Part shown: piece after piece, positions 40,733-49,995 of the stretch
How positions within the stretch are numbered: position 1 is the stretch's first letter
Layout of the letters: the number at the start of each line of letters is the position of its first letter
DNA from: Rhodothermales bacterium
Lineage (GTDB): Bacteria > Bacteroidota > Rhodothermia > Rhodothermales > Bin80
Assembly (NCBI GenBank): GCA_022821385.1
Contig: JAJEDR010000062.1
Coordinates: 1-64,000, forward strand
Reading direction: 5' to 3'
DNA: 64,000 bases
Translations under genes and position numbers: made by a program
Notes under the pieces: generated by a model
What the model saw: only the letters and a program-made list of their open reading frames with translations
Told to the model about the DNA's origin: nothing
Databases searched by the model: none

Positions 40733-41842
40733 TTAACCAGATTGGAATAGTGCGACACGCTTGAGGTAGGCTTCGCGTGCAATCCGCACATCTTCAAGAA
40801 ATAAAGGTAGCTCGTCAAGCAACAGTGCCTGTGGACCATCTACCAATGCTTTGGCAGGCTTGGGGTGGAAATCCACCAGCACCATGTTGGCCCCCGCAAT
40901 CACGCCTTGTGCCGTAACATGCATGACATCCATAAGGCCATCTGGGCTTTTTTGACGAGTACCGACCGAGTGAGACGGGTCGATGCAGACGGGCATTCGG
41001 GTGAGCCGGTGTACAACCGGAACATGTGAGAAGTCCACAAAATTTCGGTGCGGATCTCCAAGGTTACTCTTCATGCCGCGCAGTGCAAAGATCACGCGGG
41101 GATTGCCTTCGCTAGCCAGGTATTCTGCGGCATTCAAAGATTCATTCAGCGTAATACCAAACCCGCGTTTGATCAGAACGGGATACTCATCTTGACGGCC
41201 AACACACTTGAGCAATTCAAAGTTTTGCGTGTTGCGCGTGCCGATTTGAAGCATAACCCCGCTTGGATGGCCCGTGTCCTCTAGTGCTCTGCTGATTTCT
41301 TCGATATGAGATTCATGCGTGACTTCCATGGCGATGATCCGAATGCCATATTTGCCGGCCAACTCAAAGACATAGGGCAGGCAATCTTTGCCATGTCCCT
41401 GGAAGGAGTATGGGCTCGTTCGCGGTTTGTACGCCCCCATGCGGGTGCATACCTGCCCATTCTCCTGGAGGGCCTGCATCATGAGCTCTACATGCTCGGG
41501 GGTGTCCACTGCGCATAAACCGGCAAAAACATGCAGGCTTTTTTGGTTGAAGGTAACCCCGTTATATTCAAACTCGTGAGGGAAGTCTTCCTGACCATGT
41601 CGACCAAGTACACGGTATGCGTCCTGGACACGAACAACCCGCTTCACGCAAGGCAGGCTTCGCATGAAATCCCTCGCTAGGGCTTTTGTATTTCCTAGGA
41701 GATAGATCTCGGTCAGTCGGTGATCAACTCCCTGGACATGACGCACCCGATGGGTGATGTTCGCAAGCGAATCCAGGTAGCGCATCAATAATGCGTATTG
41801 GGGTGATTCTGGATCCGTATCAGGTTTTAATATGAGTATCAC
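40733..41842 (-). CDS. aroF: 3-deoxy-7-phosphoheptulonate synthase
   Basis: GAYKPRTSPYSFQGHG, LIKRGFGITLNESLNAAEYLASEGNPRVIFALRG, PVCIDPSHSVG. Confidence 0.92.
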   Translation of the reverse strand: MILILKPDTDPESPQYALLMRYLDSLANITHRVRHVQGVDHRLTEIYLLGNTKALARDFMRSLPCVKRVVRVQDAYRVLGRHGQEDFPHEFEYNGVTFNQKSLHVFAGLCAVDTPEHVELMMQALQENGQVCTRMGAYKPRTSPYSFQGHGKDCLPYVFELAGKYGIRIIAMEVTHESHIEEISRALEDTGHPSGVMLQIGTRNTQNFELLKCVGRQDEYPVLIKRGFGITLNESLNAAEYLASEGNPRVIFALRGMKSNLGDPHRNFVDFSHVPVVHRLTRMPVCIDPSHSVGTRQKSPDGLMDVMHVTAQGVIAGANMVLVDFHPKPAKALVDGPQALLLDELPLFLEDVRIAREAYLKRVALFQSG

Positions 41843-41857
41843 GAGTACATTAAGTAT

Positions 41858-42577
41858 TTATTTTTGGGTAAGACCGGTCGCCGCGGCCTCATCCAGTAAA
41901 ACGGTTACATTATGATGAGATTGCAGGGAACTGCCGGGAACGTCTTCTGTCTGCGGACCCTCAAGACAGCGGACCACCGCGTCGGCCTTATTTGCCCCGG
42001 AAGCCAGCAGGAGGATTTGACGGGTTTCCAGGATCGTCCTGATTCCCATGGTTACTGCCTTGCGCGGCACATCTCGGGAATGCTCGAAAAATCGCGCATT
42101 ATCGCGAATCGTTGAGGATGAAAGCCCTACTATACGGGTGCGCGAGTCAAATGCAGATCCTGGTTCATTAAAGCCAATGTGGCCATTGCTGCCCAAGCCG
42201 AGAATTTGCAAATCTATCCCTCCTTTGTCCTGAATCAGGTCATCAAAGGCAGAAGGCTCCCCGCTCACCGGCGGGAAATTAATACATTCCGGACGCACAT
42301 CCACATGTCCGAAAAGTTGGTGCTGCATGAAGAACCGGTAAGATTGGTCATGGTCCGCGGAGAGACCAACGTACTCGTCCAGATTCATCGTGGTAAGTCC
42401 ACTGAAGGTTATTTCTCCACGCTGGTAACACGTAATTAGCGATTTGTAGAGCCCGACTGGGGTACTGCCGGTGGCAAATCCAAAGACGCCGGTTGGCTTT
42501 TCAAGGATAGCAGCGGCCACAATATCAGCGGCATGAGAACTTATCGCCTCGTAATTCTCCAGGCACTTGATCACCAT
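41858..42577 (-). CDS. nagB: Glucosamine-6-phosphate deaminase
   Basis: FGFATGSTPVGLYKSLI, NLDEYVGLSADHDQSYRFFMQ, LGLGSNGHIGFNEPGSAFDSRTRIV. Confidence 0.93.
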   Translation of the reverse strand: MVIKCLENYEAISSHAADIVAAAILEKPTGVFGFATGSTPVGLYKSLITCYQRGEITFSGLTTMNLDEYVGLSADHDQSYRFFMQHQLFGHVDVRPECINFPPVSGEPSAFDDLIQDKGGIDLQILGLGSNGHIGFNEPGSAFDSRTRIVGLSSSTIRDNARFFEHSRDVPRKAVTMGIRTILETRQILLLASGANKADAVVRCLEGPQTEDVPGSSLQSHHNVTVLLDEAAATGLTQK

Positions 42578-42597
42578 TCGTATTAATCTCCGCTAGA

Positions 42598-43443
42598 TTA
42601 TTCTTGAAGAAGGTCCAGTAGATGAATCAATTTGCTGCGGAGTTCTCGTCGGTCAACGACGATATCAATAAAACCGTGATCCCGTAGAAACTCTGCACTC
42701 TGAAAACCCTTGGGGAGGTCCTGTCCAATGGTTTCCCGAATCACTCGGGGGCCGGCAAAGCCGATGAGCGCTCCGGGTTCTGCAATGTTGATATCGCCCA
42801 GCATTGCAAAGGAGGCACTAACTCCGCCGGTTGTAGGGTTGGTCAATACAGCTATATAGGGGATCCCTTTTTCATGCAGTTTTGCAAGGTTAGCGCTGGT
42901 CTTGGCCATTTGCATGAGGCTGAGTGCACCTTCCATCATACGAGCTCCACCGCTTTGTGCGATGACGATTACCGGTATATTCTGATCAATCCCGCGGCGA
43001 ATGGTGCGCGCGATTACCTCCCCGACAACAGAGCCCATTGATCCCCCGATAAACCTGAAATCCATAGCTGCTATGGATACGGCGTGTCGCTCCATTCTTC
43101 CCAAAGCGGCTTGCACGGCATCAGACAGCCCGGTTTTCTTTTGCGTAGCATGAAGTCGGTCTGAATATTTCTTCCGATCTGTAAAACCCAGGGGATCTTT
43201 CGCAGTCACATCCCGATCTTGAAATTGGCAGGATCCTTCGTCCAGAAGTAGCTCGAAGTAGCCCTCAGGATCCATACGACCGTGATAGCCACATTTTGGG
43301 CAGACCCTTAAGCTGGCTTGAAGCTCGCGTTGATTGTTAATGGCCCCACACTTCGGGCATTTTTCCCATTGCCCGGCAGGCATTTTGTTCTTCCCGTTGC
43401 CTTTGGTCAGGATGCCTTTTTTTGTTCTGTGAAACCAAGCCAT
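42598..43443 (-). CDS. accD: Acetyl-CoA carboxylase carboxyltransferase subunit beta
   Basis: CPKCGAINNQRELQASLRVCPKCGYH zinc finger; QSGGARMMEGALSLMQMAKTSANLA; GFAGPRVIRETIGQDLP. Confidence 0.95.
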   Translation of the reverse strand: MAWFHRTKKGILTKGNGKNKMPAGQWEKCPKCGAINNQRELQASLRVCPKCGYHGRMDPEGYFELLLDEGSCQFQDRDVTAKDPLGFTDRKKYSDRLHATQKKTGLSDAVQAALGRMERHAVSIAAMDFRFIGGSMGSVVGEVIARTIRRGIDQNIPVIVIAQSGGARMMEGALSLMQMAKTSANLAKLHEKGIPYIAVLTNPTTGGVSASFAMLGDINIAEPGALIGFAGPRVIRETIGQDLPKGFQSAEFLRDHGFIDIVVDRRELRSKLIHLLDLLQE

Positions 43444-43595
43444 GGATTGGAGTGGAGTAAACCCAGTTAAACTGCTTTAACCAAGTGTGTTCTCCATTAG
43501 ATGCGGTTATTGTCTTTCAGGTGTGTAGATTCTTCGCCCAGGCGTATATTTCGGTTGCAAAACATGCAAGGAAGGTAAATCAAGCAATAAGCCCC

Positions 43596-45719
43596 ATGAA
43601 AGTCTATAGTACGGATCACATCCGAAACGTTGTTCTCGTAGGTCATCAGGGCAGTGGAAAGACCACTCTGTCTGAATCTATGCTATATGTCAGTAAAAAG
43701 ACACGTCGTTTAGGGACAATCACGGAGGGGTCAACGGTAAGTGACTACCAGCCAAGCGAAAAAGAGCGCCAGATGTCCATCTTCTCATCTCTCCTGCATG
43801 TGGAGTGGAAGGGGCACAAGATCAACATCATTGATACCCCCGGATACCCTGATTTTGTGGGAGAGGTAGTCGCTGCTGTCCGTGTAGCAGACACTGCCAT
43901 TTTTGTCATGAATGCACAAGAGGGAGTAGAGGTCGGTACAGAGCTGGCCTGGAGTGCGGCTGCAGATAATGAGAAACCGGCGATGTTCGTGATCAACCAG
44001 ATTGATCGTGCACAGGCTGATGTTGAGTCATTAATTGAACAAATGAGGGATCGTTTCGGGGTGGGGGTAACTGTGGTACAGTTTCCCGGGAGTGCACCGA
44101 ATGTGCTCATTGATGTATTGGTCATGAAGCAGCTTACTTTTGATCCGGGTGCCCAAGGTCCGCCAATCTTCAGCGAGATCCCCGAAGCGTTTCTTGAACG
44201 TGCAGAAGAGTTGCATAACGCATTGGTGGAGGACATCGCGGTTAATGATGAGGAGTTGATGGAGAAATATCTCGAGGAAGAGATGTTGAGTGAGGAAGAA
44301 ATGCGTGCGGGGCTCAGGGAGGCGATGTTATCACGTTCGTTGTATCCAGTCTTCTGTACGGCCGCTGCCGCGAACACGGGTACCGCTCGCCTGATGAGTT
44401 TCATTGACAATGTACTGCCATCACCGCTGGCTGCACCGGCTGTTCCAGTGGAGGATGGCGATGCTCTTGATGCTGATACAGAAGCCAGTCCCGTAGTATT
44501 CGTTTATCGTACAATGGCTGAACATCATGTTGGCGATTATTCTTTCTTTCGTGTGTGCAGTGGCGCGATTGAACCTGGAATGGACCTGGAAAATGGCAGT
44601 TCCGGGACCAATGAGCGTCTAGGACAACTCTACGTATTATGTGGGAGAGATAGGGAAACAGTCCCGCGTATGGTGGCGGGCGATTTGGGAGCGCTTGTCA
44701 AGTTACGTGACACCCACACCAACAATACGCTTCGCAAAAAGGGTCATCGCGTGCTGGTGAAATCGATTCCCTTTCCTGAGCCACGGTATCGCGAGGCAAT
44801 CCGACCGAGAACAGAAGGTGAGGAGGATAAGCTGGCGCAGGGTTTGCATCAGATCACAGCGGAAGACCCCTCTCTAGTGGTTGTACACGAGCCACATTTG
44901 AGTCAGATTAGTCTGGGGGGGCAGGGATCTATGCATTTGAAGGTTGCTCAGTATAGGCTCAAGTCCAAGGTAAATGTTGAGGTGGATTATAGTCGACCTC
45001 GCGTAGCATATCGGGAAACGGTGACGACCGAAGCACGAGCGTCCTACAGACATAAGAAGCAAACAGGGGGGGCAGGGCAGTTCGCAGATATTTCAGTCCT
45101 GATCGAGCCTCTGGAAGGCGAATTCAAGAAGCGTCCAGACATCTCAGTGCGTAATACGGTTCAGTCTACTACGGGCTGGGGATCCACGATAGAGTTCATT
45201 GACGGCATTGTCGGTGGCGTGATTGATATGCGAAGATTCTTTGGTGCAATCCAGAAAGGGGTGCTGGAAGGCATGCAGAAGGGACCGGTTGCCGGTTACC
45301 CGGTAGGTGATGTGCGTCTGGTGATTTATGACGGGGGTATGCACTCGGTTGACTCAAACGAGAATGCCTTTCGCACTGCCGCCCGCTTCGGATTTCGTGA
45401 CGCGTTTCGAAAAGCTCGGCCCGTGATCCTGGAGCCTATTCATGATGTGAGAGTAACGATCCCGGATACATACACTGGAGATATTATGGGCGACCTGAAT
45501 GGGCGCCGCGCAACGATCAAGGGTATGGAAGCTGAGGGAACCATGCAGATCATTCTCGCACAAGTACCCGAGGCGGAGCTATATCAGTATTCAACACGGG
45601 TCCGGTCAATGACGCAGGGGCGAGGCATACACAGCGCACGCTTCAGTCATTATCAGGCCATGCCGAGGAACGTGCAGGAGCAGGTGGTAGTTGCTGCAGC
45701 TAAAGCTGCTGAAGAATAG
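43596..45719 (+). CDS. Elongation factor G-like translational GTPase paralog
   Basis: GHQGSGKTTLSESMLY, INIIDTPGYPDFVGEV, INQIDRA; EF-G domains IV/V; start chosen at ATG 43596. Confidence 0.9.
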   Translation: MKVYSTDHIRNVVLVGHQGSGKTTLSESMLYVSKKTRRLGTITEGSTVSDYQPSEKERQMSIFSSLLHVEWKGHKINIIDTPGYPDFVGEVVAAVRVADTAIFVMNAQEGVEVGTELAWSAAADNEKPAMFVINQIDRAQADVESLIEQMRDRFGVGVTVVQFPGSAPNVLIDVLVMKQLTFDPGAQGPPIFSEIPEAFLERAEELHNALVEDIAVNDEELMEKYLEEEMLSEEEMRAGLREAMLSRSLYPVFCTAAAANTGTARLMSFIDNVLPSPLAAPAVPVEDGDALDADTEASPVVFVYRTMAEHHVGDYSFFRVCSGAIEPGMDLENGSSGTNERLGQLYVLCGRDRETVPRMVAGDLGALVKLRDTHTNNTLRKKGHRVLVKSIPFPEPRYREAIRPRTEGEEDKLAQGLHQITAEDPSLVVVHEPHLSQISLGGQGSMHLKVAQYRLKSKVNVEVDYSRPRVAYRETVTTEARASYRHKKQTGGAGQFADISVLIEPLEGEFKKRPDISVRNTVQSTTGWGSTIEFIDGIVGGVIDMRRFFGAIQKGVLEGMQKGPVAGYPVGDVRLVIYDGGMHSVDSNENAFRTAARFGFRDAFRKARPVILEPIHDVRVTIPDTYTGDIMGDLNGRRATIKGMEAEGTMQIILAQVPEAELYQYSTRVRSMTQGRGIHSARFSHYQAMPRNVQEQVVVAAAKAAEE

Positions 45720-47097
45720 GAGGCAGGCTTATAGGACACCATTCCTGTATCCGGGTTGCCAAAGCAAGTACGGCTGCCTCTTGACGGGGTTTTCCGACAA
45801 TCTGCATACCGACGGGTAGCCCCTCAGGGCTTAGTCCGCAAGGGACGCTTGCGACCGGTAAGCTGGTTAGTGAAAGTACGGAGGTGGGGGCGAACCAGTC
45901 GTAGTAGGTAGATAGTTCTGTGCTTTCGATCCGGCGAGGATAGCCATCTGAAAGCCTGAAGGGGAGGACAGCCGTTGTAGGTGTCAGCAAAAAATCCACA
46001 TTTTGGAATACCCTTCGGAACGTCCGCCAAACTTCATCAACAATACGCTCCGAGTCGGCCAAATCCAATGCACTGTAATTCAGTGCTTCGTTGAGGTTTT
46101 GGGTCAGGAGTTCACCTGCTTCCTCAGGTTGGTTCAATCTGTTTCTATGAATAGCCAGCAGATGGTGGGCGCGAAGGACAGCGAATGCGCGAGGAGCATC
46201 AGCTAAGCTAAGGTTTACGGATTTAACGGAGATACTCCGGGATTTAACTGAATTGATAGCTGAGCGGCAGGTAGCGGCAACGACGGGCGCAAGTTCTAGG
46301 TTGGTGAGGTGATCACAGTACCCAAGTCGTATGTTCGCTTCCAGTTCAGGTAGTCCAAAACCAGGATGATGCGCAGGATATTGTAATGGCCTTGCGTCAT
46401 ACGGACCAGCAACAGCCTGCATGAAGAGACCTACATCCCCCGCGGTTCGGCCAAGTCCCCCAGCCACGGAGAGGCGATCCCGCAAGAAGCTCGCTGAATC
46501 CTCCGGGATGATTCCCGGCGAGGGACGCAAACCTACGATGCCACAGAATGATGCAGGCATCCGGAGGGAACCACCCAGATCTGTTCCATCTGCAAGGGCA
46601 ACCATGCCGGTCGCAACCGCTACTGCTCCTCCTCCGGTAGATCCCCCCGGGGATCGTGTAATATCCCACGGGTTACGAGTTGCCCCGAAGACCTCATTGG
46701 TGGTTTCACCTCCGACAGCAAAAGCGGGAGTATTAGTTTTTCCCAGAATGAGTGCACCGGCAGCTTTAAGCCGGGCAACAATTTCGGCATCCCGTTCGGG
46801 AACGTGATCACGATACGCAGATGAGCCGTAAGTTGTGCGCAGCCCGCATGTGTCCGTAGTATCCTTGATACCCACGGGAAGCCCGTACAGTAGGCCCTTG
46901 GGTTGCCGGGTTTCGAGTGTGCGTGCTTCCTCCAACACCCGGTCATTGAGGGTTACGATTGCATTGAGTCCAGGGTTGAGTTTCTCGTATACGTTGAGAC
47001 AGGCACGAGTAAGCTCAACGGGAGACAGTCTTCGTTCCCGCAATGCTCTCTGGAGGGTTGTTGCCGGGAGACAGGCAATGTCCATATCTGCACACAC
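45700..47097 (-). CDS. Amidase signature family protein
   Basis: GLPVGIKDTTDTCGLRTTYGS, NPWDITRSPGGSTGGGAVAVATGMVALADGTDLGGSLRMPASFCGIVGLRPS. Confidence 0.92.
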   Translation of the reverse strand: MCADMDIACLPATTLQRALRERRLSPVELTRACLNVYEKLNPGLNAIVTLNDRVLEEARTLETRQPKGLLYGLPVGIKDTTDTCGLRTTYGSSAYRDHVPERDAEIVARLKAAGALILGKTNTPAFAVGGETTNEVFGATRNPWDITRSPGGSTGGGAVAVATGMVALADGTDLGGSLRMPASFCGIVGLRPSPGIIPEDSASFLRDRLSVAGGLGRTAGDVGLFMQAVAGPYDARPLQYPAHHPGFGLPELEANIRLGYCDHLTNLELAPVVAATCRSAINSVKSRSISVKSVNLSLADAPRAFAVLRAHHLLAIHRNRLNQPEEAGELLTQNLNEALNYSALDLADSERIVDEVWRTFRRVFQNVDFLLTPTTAVLPFRLSDGYPRRIESTELSTYYDWFAPTSVLSLTSLPVASVPCGLSPEGLPVGMQIVGKPRQEAAVLALATRIQEWCPISLPPILQQL

Positions 47098-47100
47098 GAA

Positions 47101-48063
47101 TCAGGTGCGTTGCTTTTTGACGGGATACTCAATCTCCTCGAGCGTAAACTCTTCAACGAATGATTTATCCAATCGGACACGAACCGTACGCGAAAATATG
47201 TTTCTGTCTAAAACTTTCCCAATCCCATTCGCTGTGGAAACGCGCGAATGTTTTCGCGGGAAGGACTTAAGCGTTTCCATGTAGTGTTCAAGTTCATAAT
47301 TGAGGCAGCATTTGAGCTGCCCACATCTTCCCAAAAGTTGTTCCTCGGAAATATAGGACTGCGTCTTTCTGGCTGAGTGGATGGATACCGGAGGCATTTG
47401 ACGCATCCAGGAGGAGCAGCATAGCTCCCGGCCGCAGACCCCTAGACCTCCTATCCGTGCGGTTTCTTCACGTGGTCTCAGGCGACGAAAATCAACACGA
47501 GTCTTGAAATGTTTTCGGAGATCGCCGATAACTGGTCCCAAGGGAAGCTTCTTTTGTGAGGAAGTATAAAAAATTGAAAGCCGTTTCCGATCAAACTGCC
47601 ATTCCGAATCCACCACTTTGAGTTTGACCTGTTTCTTTCGGACAATTTTTCGTGCAGTAACCAAGGCATCCTTTTCGGAGGCCTGGTTTTTCAAATGGAT
47701 ATTTCGGTCGTTGGAAGAGGCCAGGCGAAGAATCTGGTGATAATTCAGGTGTTCTTTTGCGTGAAGATGCAACAGCTCACCAGTCAATGAAACTTGTCCA
47801 TAATCCAAACCACGTTGCTCAGAAACGATCACATCGTCACCTGCCCGCAGGGGGAGATGACGTTTGTTTCTGTAGATTTTTCTTCGACGTCCCTTGAATA
47901 CCACTTGGACCAAGTCGCACTGATCTCGCCCAGGATCCTTTGAAGATTTTGGTAACCAGTCAAAAATTTGTACGGACGGGCAACTGTCGTTACAGCCACC
48001 GTACCCCACCAAGGTGCTGCCACTACATCCACAAGCTCCGTTTGAGCCACACGCCATAATCAA
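47101..48063 (-). CDS. PSP1-domain protein (RicT/YaaT-like)
   Basis: RVDFRRLRPREETARIGGLGVCGRELCCSSW and GRCGQLKCCLNYELE. Confidence 0.9.
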   Translation of the reverse strand: MIMACGSNGACGCSGSTLVGYGGCNDSCPSVQIFDWLPKSSKDPGRDQCDLVQVVFKGRRRKIYRNKRHLPLRAGDDVIVSEQRGLDYGQVSLTGELLHLHAKEHLNYHQILRLASSNDRNIHLKNQASEKDALVTARKIVRKKQVKLKVVDSEWQFDRKRLSIFYTSSQKKLPLGPVIGDLRKHFKTRVDFRRLRPREETARIGGLGVCGRELCCSSWMRQMPPVSIHSARKTQSYISEEQLLGRCGQLKCCLNYELEHYMETLKSFPRKHSRVSTANGIGKVLDRNIFSRTVRVRLDKSFVEEFTLEEIEYPVKKQRT

Positions 48064-48202
48064 CCCGATTACTTAACCGTGCAATTTACGCCCTGCTACA
48101 TACAACGTTCATACGCGAGCTGAAGGGATGCGCAGTAGGCAAGGTGGTTTTCGACTGGGACAGATCCCAAGAGAAGCGCTGTGGTTATGCAAGAAAGTGA
48201 GG

Positions 48203-49357
48203 TTACAGGGTTGTAAGGGGCTTGAAAAGCACACCACTATGTGGGCCGCGCATGGCTTGCCCGAGGTTGAAAGACAGGTTTATAAGGAGCAACGTTGTAT
48301 TCACATTCGACTCGGTGAGCAACCGGGCTTCTTCGACAAGGCGAATCATTGCATCCAGGTCTGCATTGTCCAAGTTTCCGCAGAACCGGGCAATCTCAGC
48401 ATGCTGATCTTGGTTGACGATTGGGGCGTTTGCTCCAATTGTTCGGTAGAGTGAAACATCACGCATCCAACCCAAGAGAAGTTCGAGTAAATTCTTGATA
48501 CGGTTACGGCCGGCCTGATTAAACTCCTCAATAAGTGCTGTTTTCGGACCGATCTTTTGCGTAAATGCAAGACGGAGAAAGTCCAGAATTCGTTCGCGGT
48601 CGTGCCTCAGGTCTTCATTCTCAGCGAGTTCCACTGCACGGGAATAGGAACCATTAGACATGTTCGCGGCAGTAGTGGCGAGGCGTGCATCTATATTTTT
48701 GCGCTCCTGCAGCGCCTGGGCGATGACATCTGTTGCAAGAATGTCAAATGCGATGTGTTGGCAGCGAGACAAAATAGTTGGCAGCAGTAAATCTTTGCGG
48801 CGCGTGAGTGTAATGAATACTGTGTCTGGTCCCGGCTCCTCGAGCAATTTTAGAAAAGCATTGGCTGCCTGTTCGTGGATCGTGTGAATATCAAGAATAA
48901 TCGCAATCCGATAGCGGCCTTGCTGGGGCCGCCTAATCATTTTGTTGCGTAACTCCAGATTAATTCTTTCGATGGAGTAGAATGGCTGTTTGAGGGATTT
49001 GGGGGCGTTTTTTCGATTCAGCGAGGGAGCGCGGATGAAGTCTACAACAGCATATTCATCCTGAGAGAGCAGAGCTAAACGATCGGCGACATCCTCAGGA
49101 TCAGCATCACTTGGCTGTGGCATCATGATCTGGATATCAGGATGCCGGAACTTTAGTGCCCATTGACAGGGCTGGCAGGATATACTATCGTCGCAACCTG
49201 TACATTGTAACACCCGCGCAAACGCTAGTGCAGTCGCAAGTTTGCCTACACCATCAATACCGTGAAACAGATAAGCATGGGCTACTCGTTCCGAAGCAAC
49301 GGTACTTTTCAGCAGCTTAATGACTTTATCCTGCCCGATGATGTTGCTCCACTGCAT
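48203..49357 (-). CDS. holB: DNA polymerase III subunit delta'
   Basis: MQWSNIIGQDKVIKLLKSTVASERVAHAYLFHGIDGVGKLATALAFARVLQC; KLLEEPGPDTVFITLTRRKDLLLPTILSRCQ. Confidence 0.88.
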   Translation of the reverse strand: MQWSNIIGQDKVIKLLKSTVASERVAHAYLFHGIDGVGKLATALAFARVLQCTGCDDSISCQPCQWALKFRHPDIQIMMPQPSDADPEDVADRLALLSQDEYAVVDFIRAPSLNRKNAPKSLKQPFYSIERINLELRNKMIRRPQQGRYRIAIILDIHTIHEQAANAFLKLLEEPGPDTVFITLTRRKDLLLPTILSRCQHIAFDILATDVIAQALQERKNIDARLATTAANMSNGSYSRAVELAENEDLRHDRERILDFLRLAFTQKIGPKTALIEEFNQAGRNRIKNLLELLLGWMRDVSLYRTIGANAPIVNQDQHAEIARFCGNLDNADLDAMIRLVEEARLLTESNVNTTLLLINLSFNLGQAMRGPHSGVLFKPLTTL

Positions 49358-49447
49358 GTCTACCGAAAAAGTTGGGTATCTTGGTACCCCGGCTTGGATT
49401 GGTGGTTGCAACCAGTCTTGGATAAGTTCAGTTGAAGTCAGGCATTA

Positions 49448-49521
49448 GGCGTGGTAGCTCAGTAGGTTAGAGCGTGCGACTCATAATCGCAAGGTCGAGA
49501 GTTCGAGTCTCTCCCACGCCA
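49448..49521 (+). tRNA. tRNA with CAT anticodon (Met, or Ile2 if lysidinylated)
   Basis: GGCGTGG/CCACGCC acceptor stem, GCTC...GAGC D-stem, TGCGA-CTCATAA-TCGCA anticodon arm, GAGAG-TTCGAGT-CTCTC T-arm. Confidence 0.93.
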
Positions 49522-49586
49522 CTTTGCATTCTCCTCAGTTCAGGAGCCCACAGGCTATATGGTGGTTGAGCGACAAGACATGGGGG

Positions 49587-49976
49587 TTATGGTGCATCGG
49601 TATCAAGAAGCTCACCAATGATGTCTTCGTGATCCGGTCTGATCAACACGAGTAGGGCGTGATGGGGTACGATCAAGTATTTTGTGTTCTTATAGGTAAA
49701 CTCAATCGTCTCCTTGCGCTGATAGAAAGCCCGGTCTCCTACCTCTGCCTGAAGGGGCAGGTATCGTCCGATTGTTTTCGGTTCGGCCCAGGGTTCATTT
49801 TCGGAGTAGTCCGGGTTCGGGATCAGGTGACCGGGGCCTACCAGTTCCACTACGCCGGATCCGATCCTGTCTCGTTCGGCAACGGAGGCAGGCAGAACCA
49901 GTCCAGATTCTGTCTGTTGTTCACCAAGGTCAGGTTTGATCAAAACACGATCTCCAACAACGATTAGCTGTGACAT
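49587..49976 (-). CDS. GroES-like co-chaperonin family protein
   Basis: VVGDRVLIKPDLGEQQTESGLVLPASVAERDRIGSGVVELVGPG; no GroEL adjacent. Confidence 0.8.
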   Translation of the reverse strand: MSQLIVVGDRVLIKPDLGEQQTESGLVLPASVAERDRIGSGVVELVGPGHLIPNPDYSENEPWAEPKTIGRYLPLQAEVGDRAFYQRKETIEFTYKNTKYLIVPHHALLVLIRPDHEDIIGELLDTDAP

Positions 49977-49995
49977 TCTTGGGTGTATAGCTTGC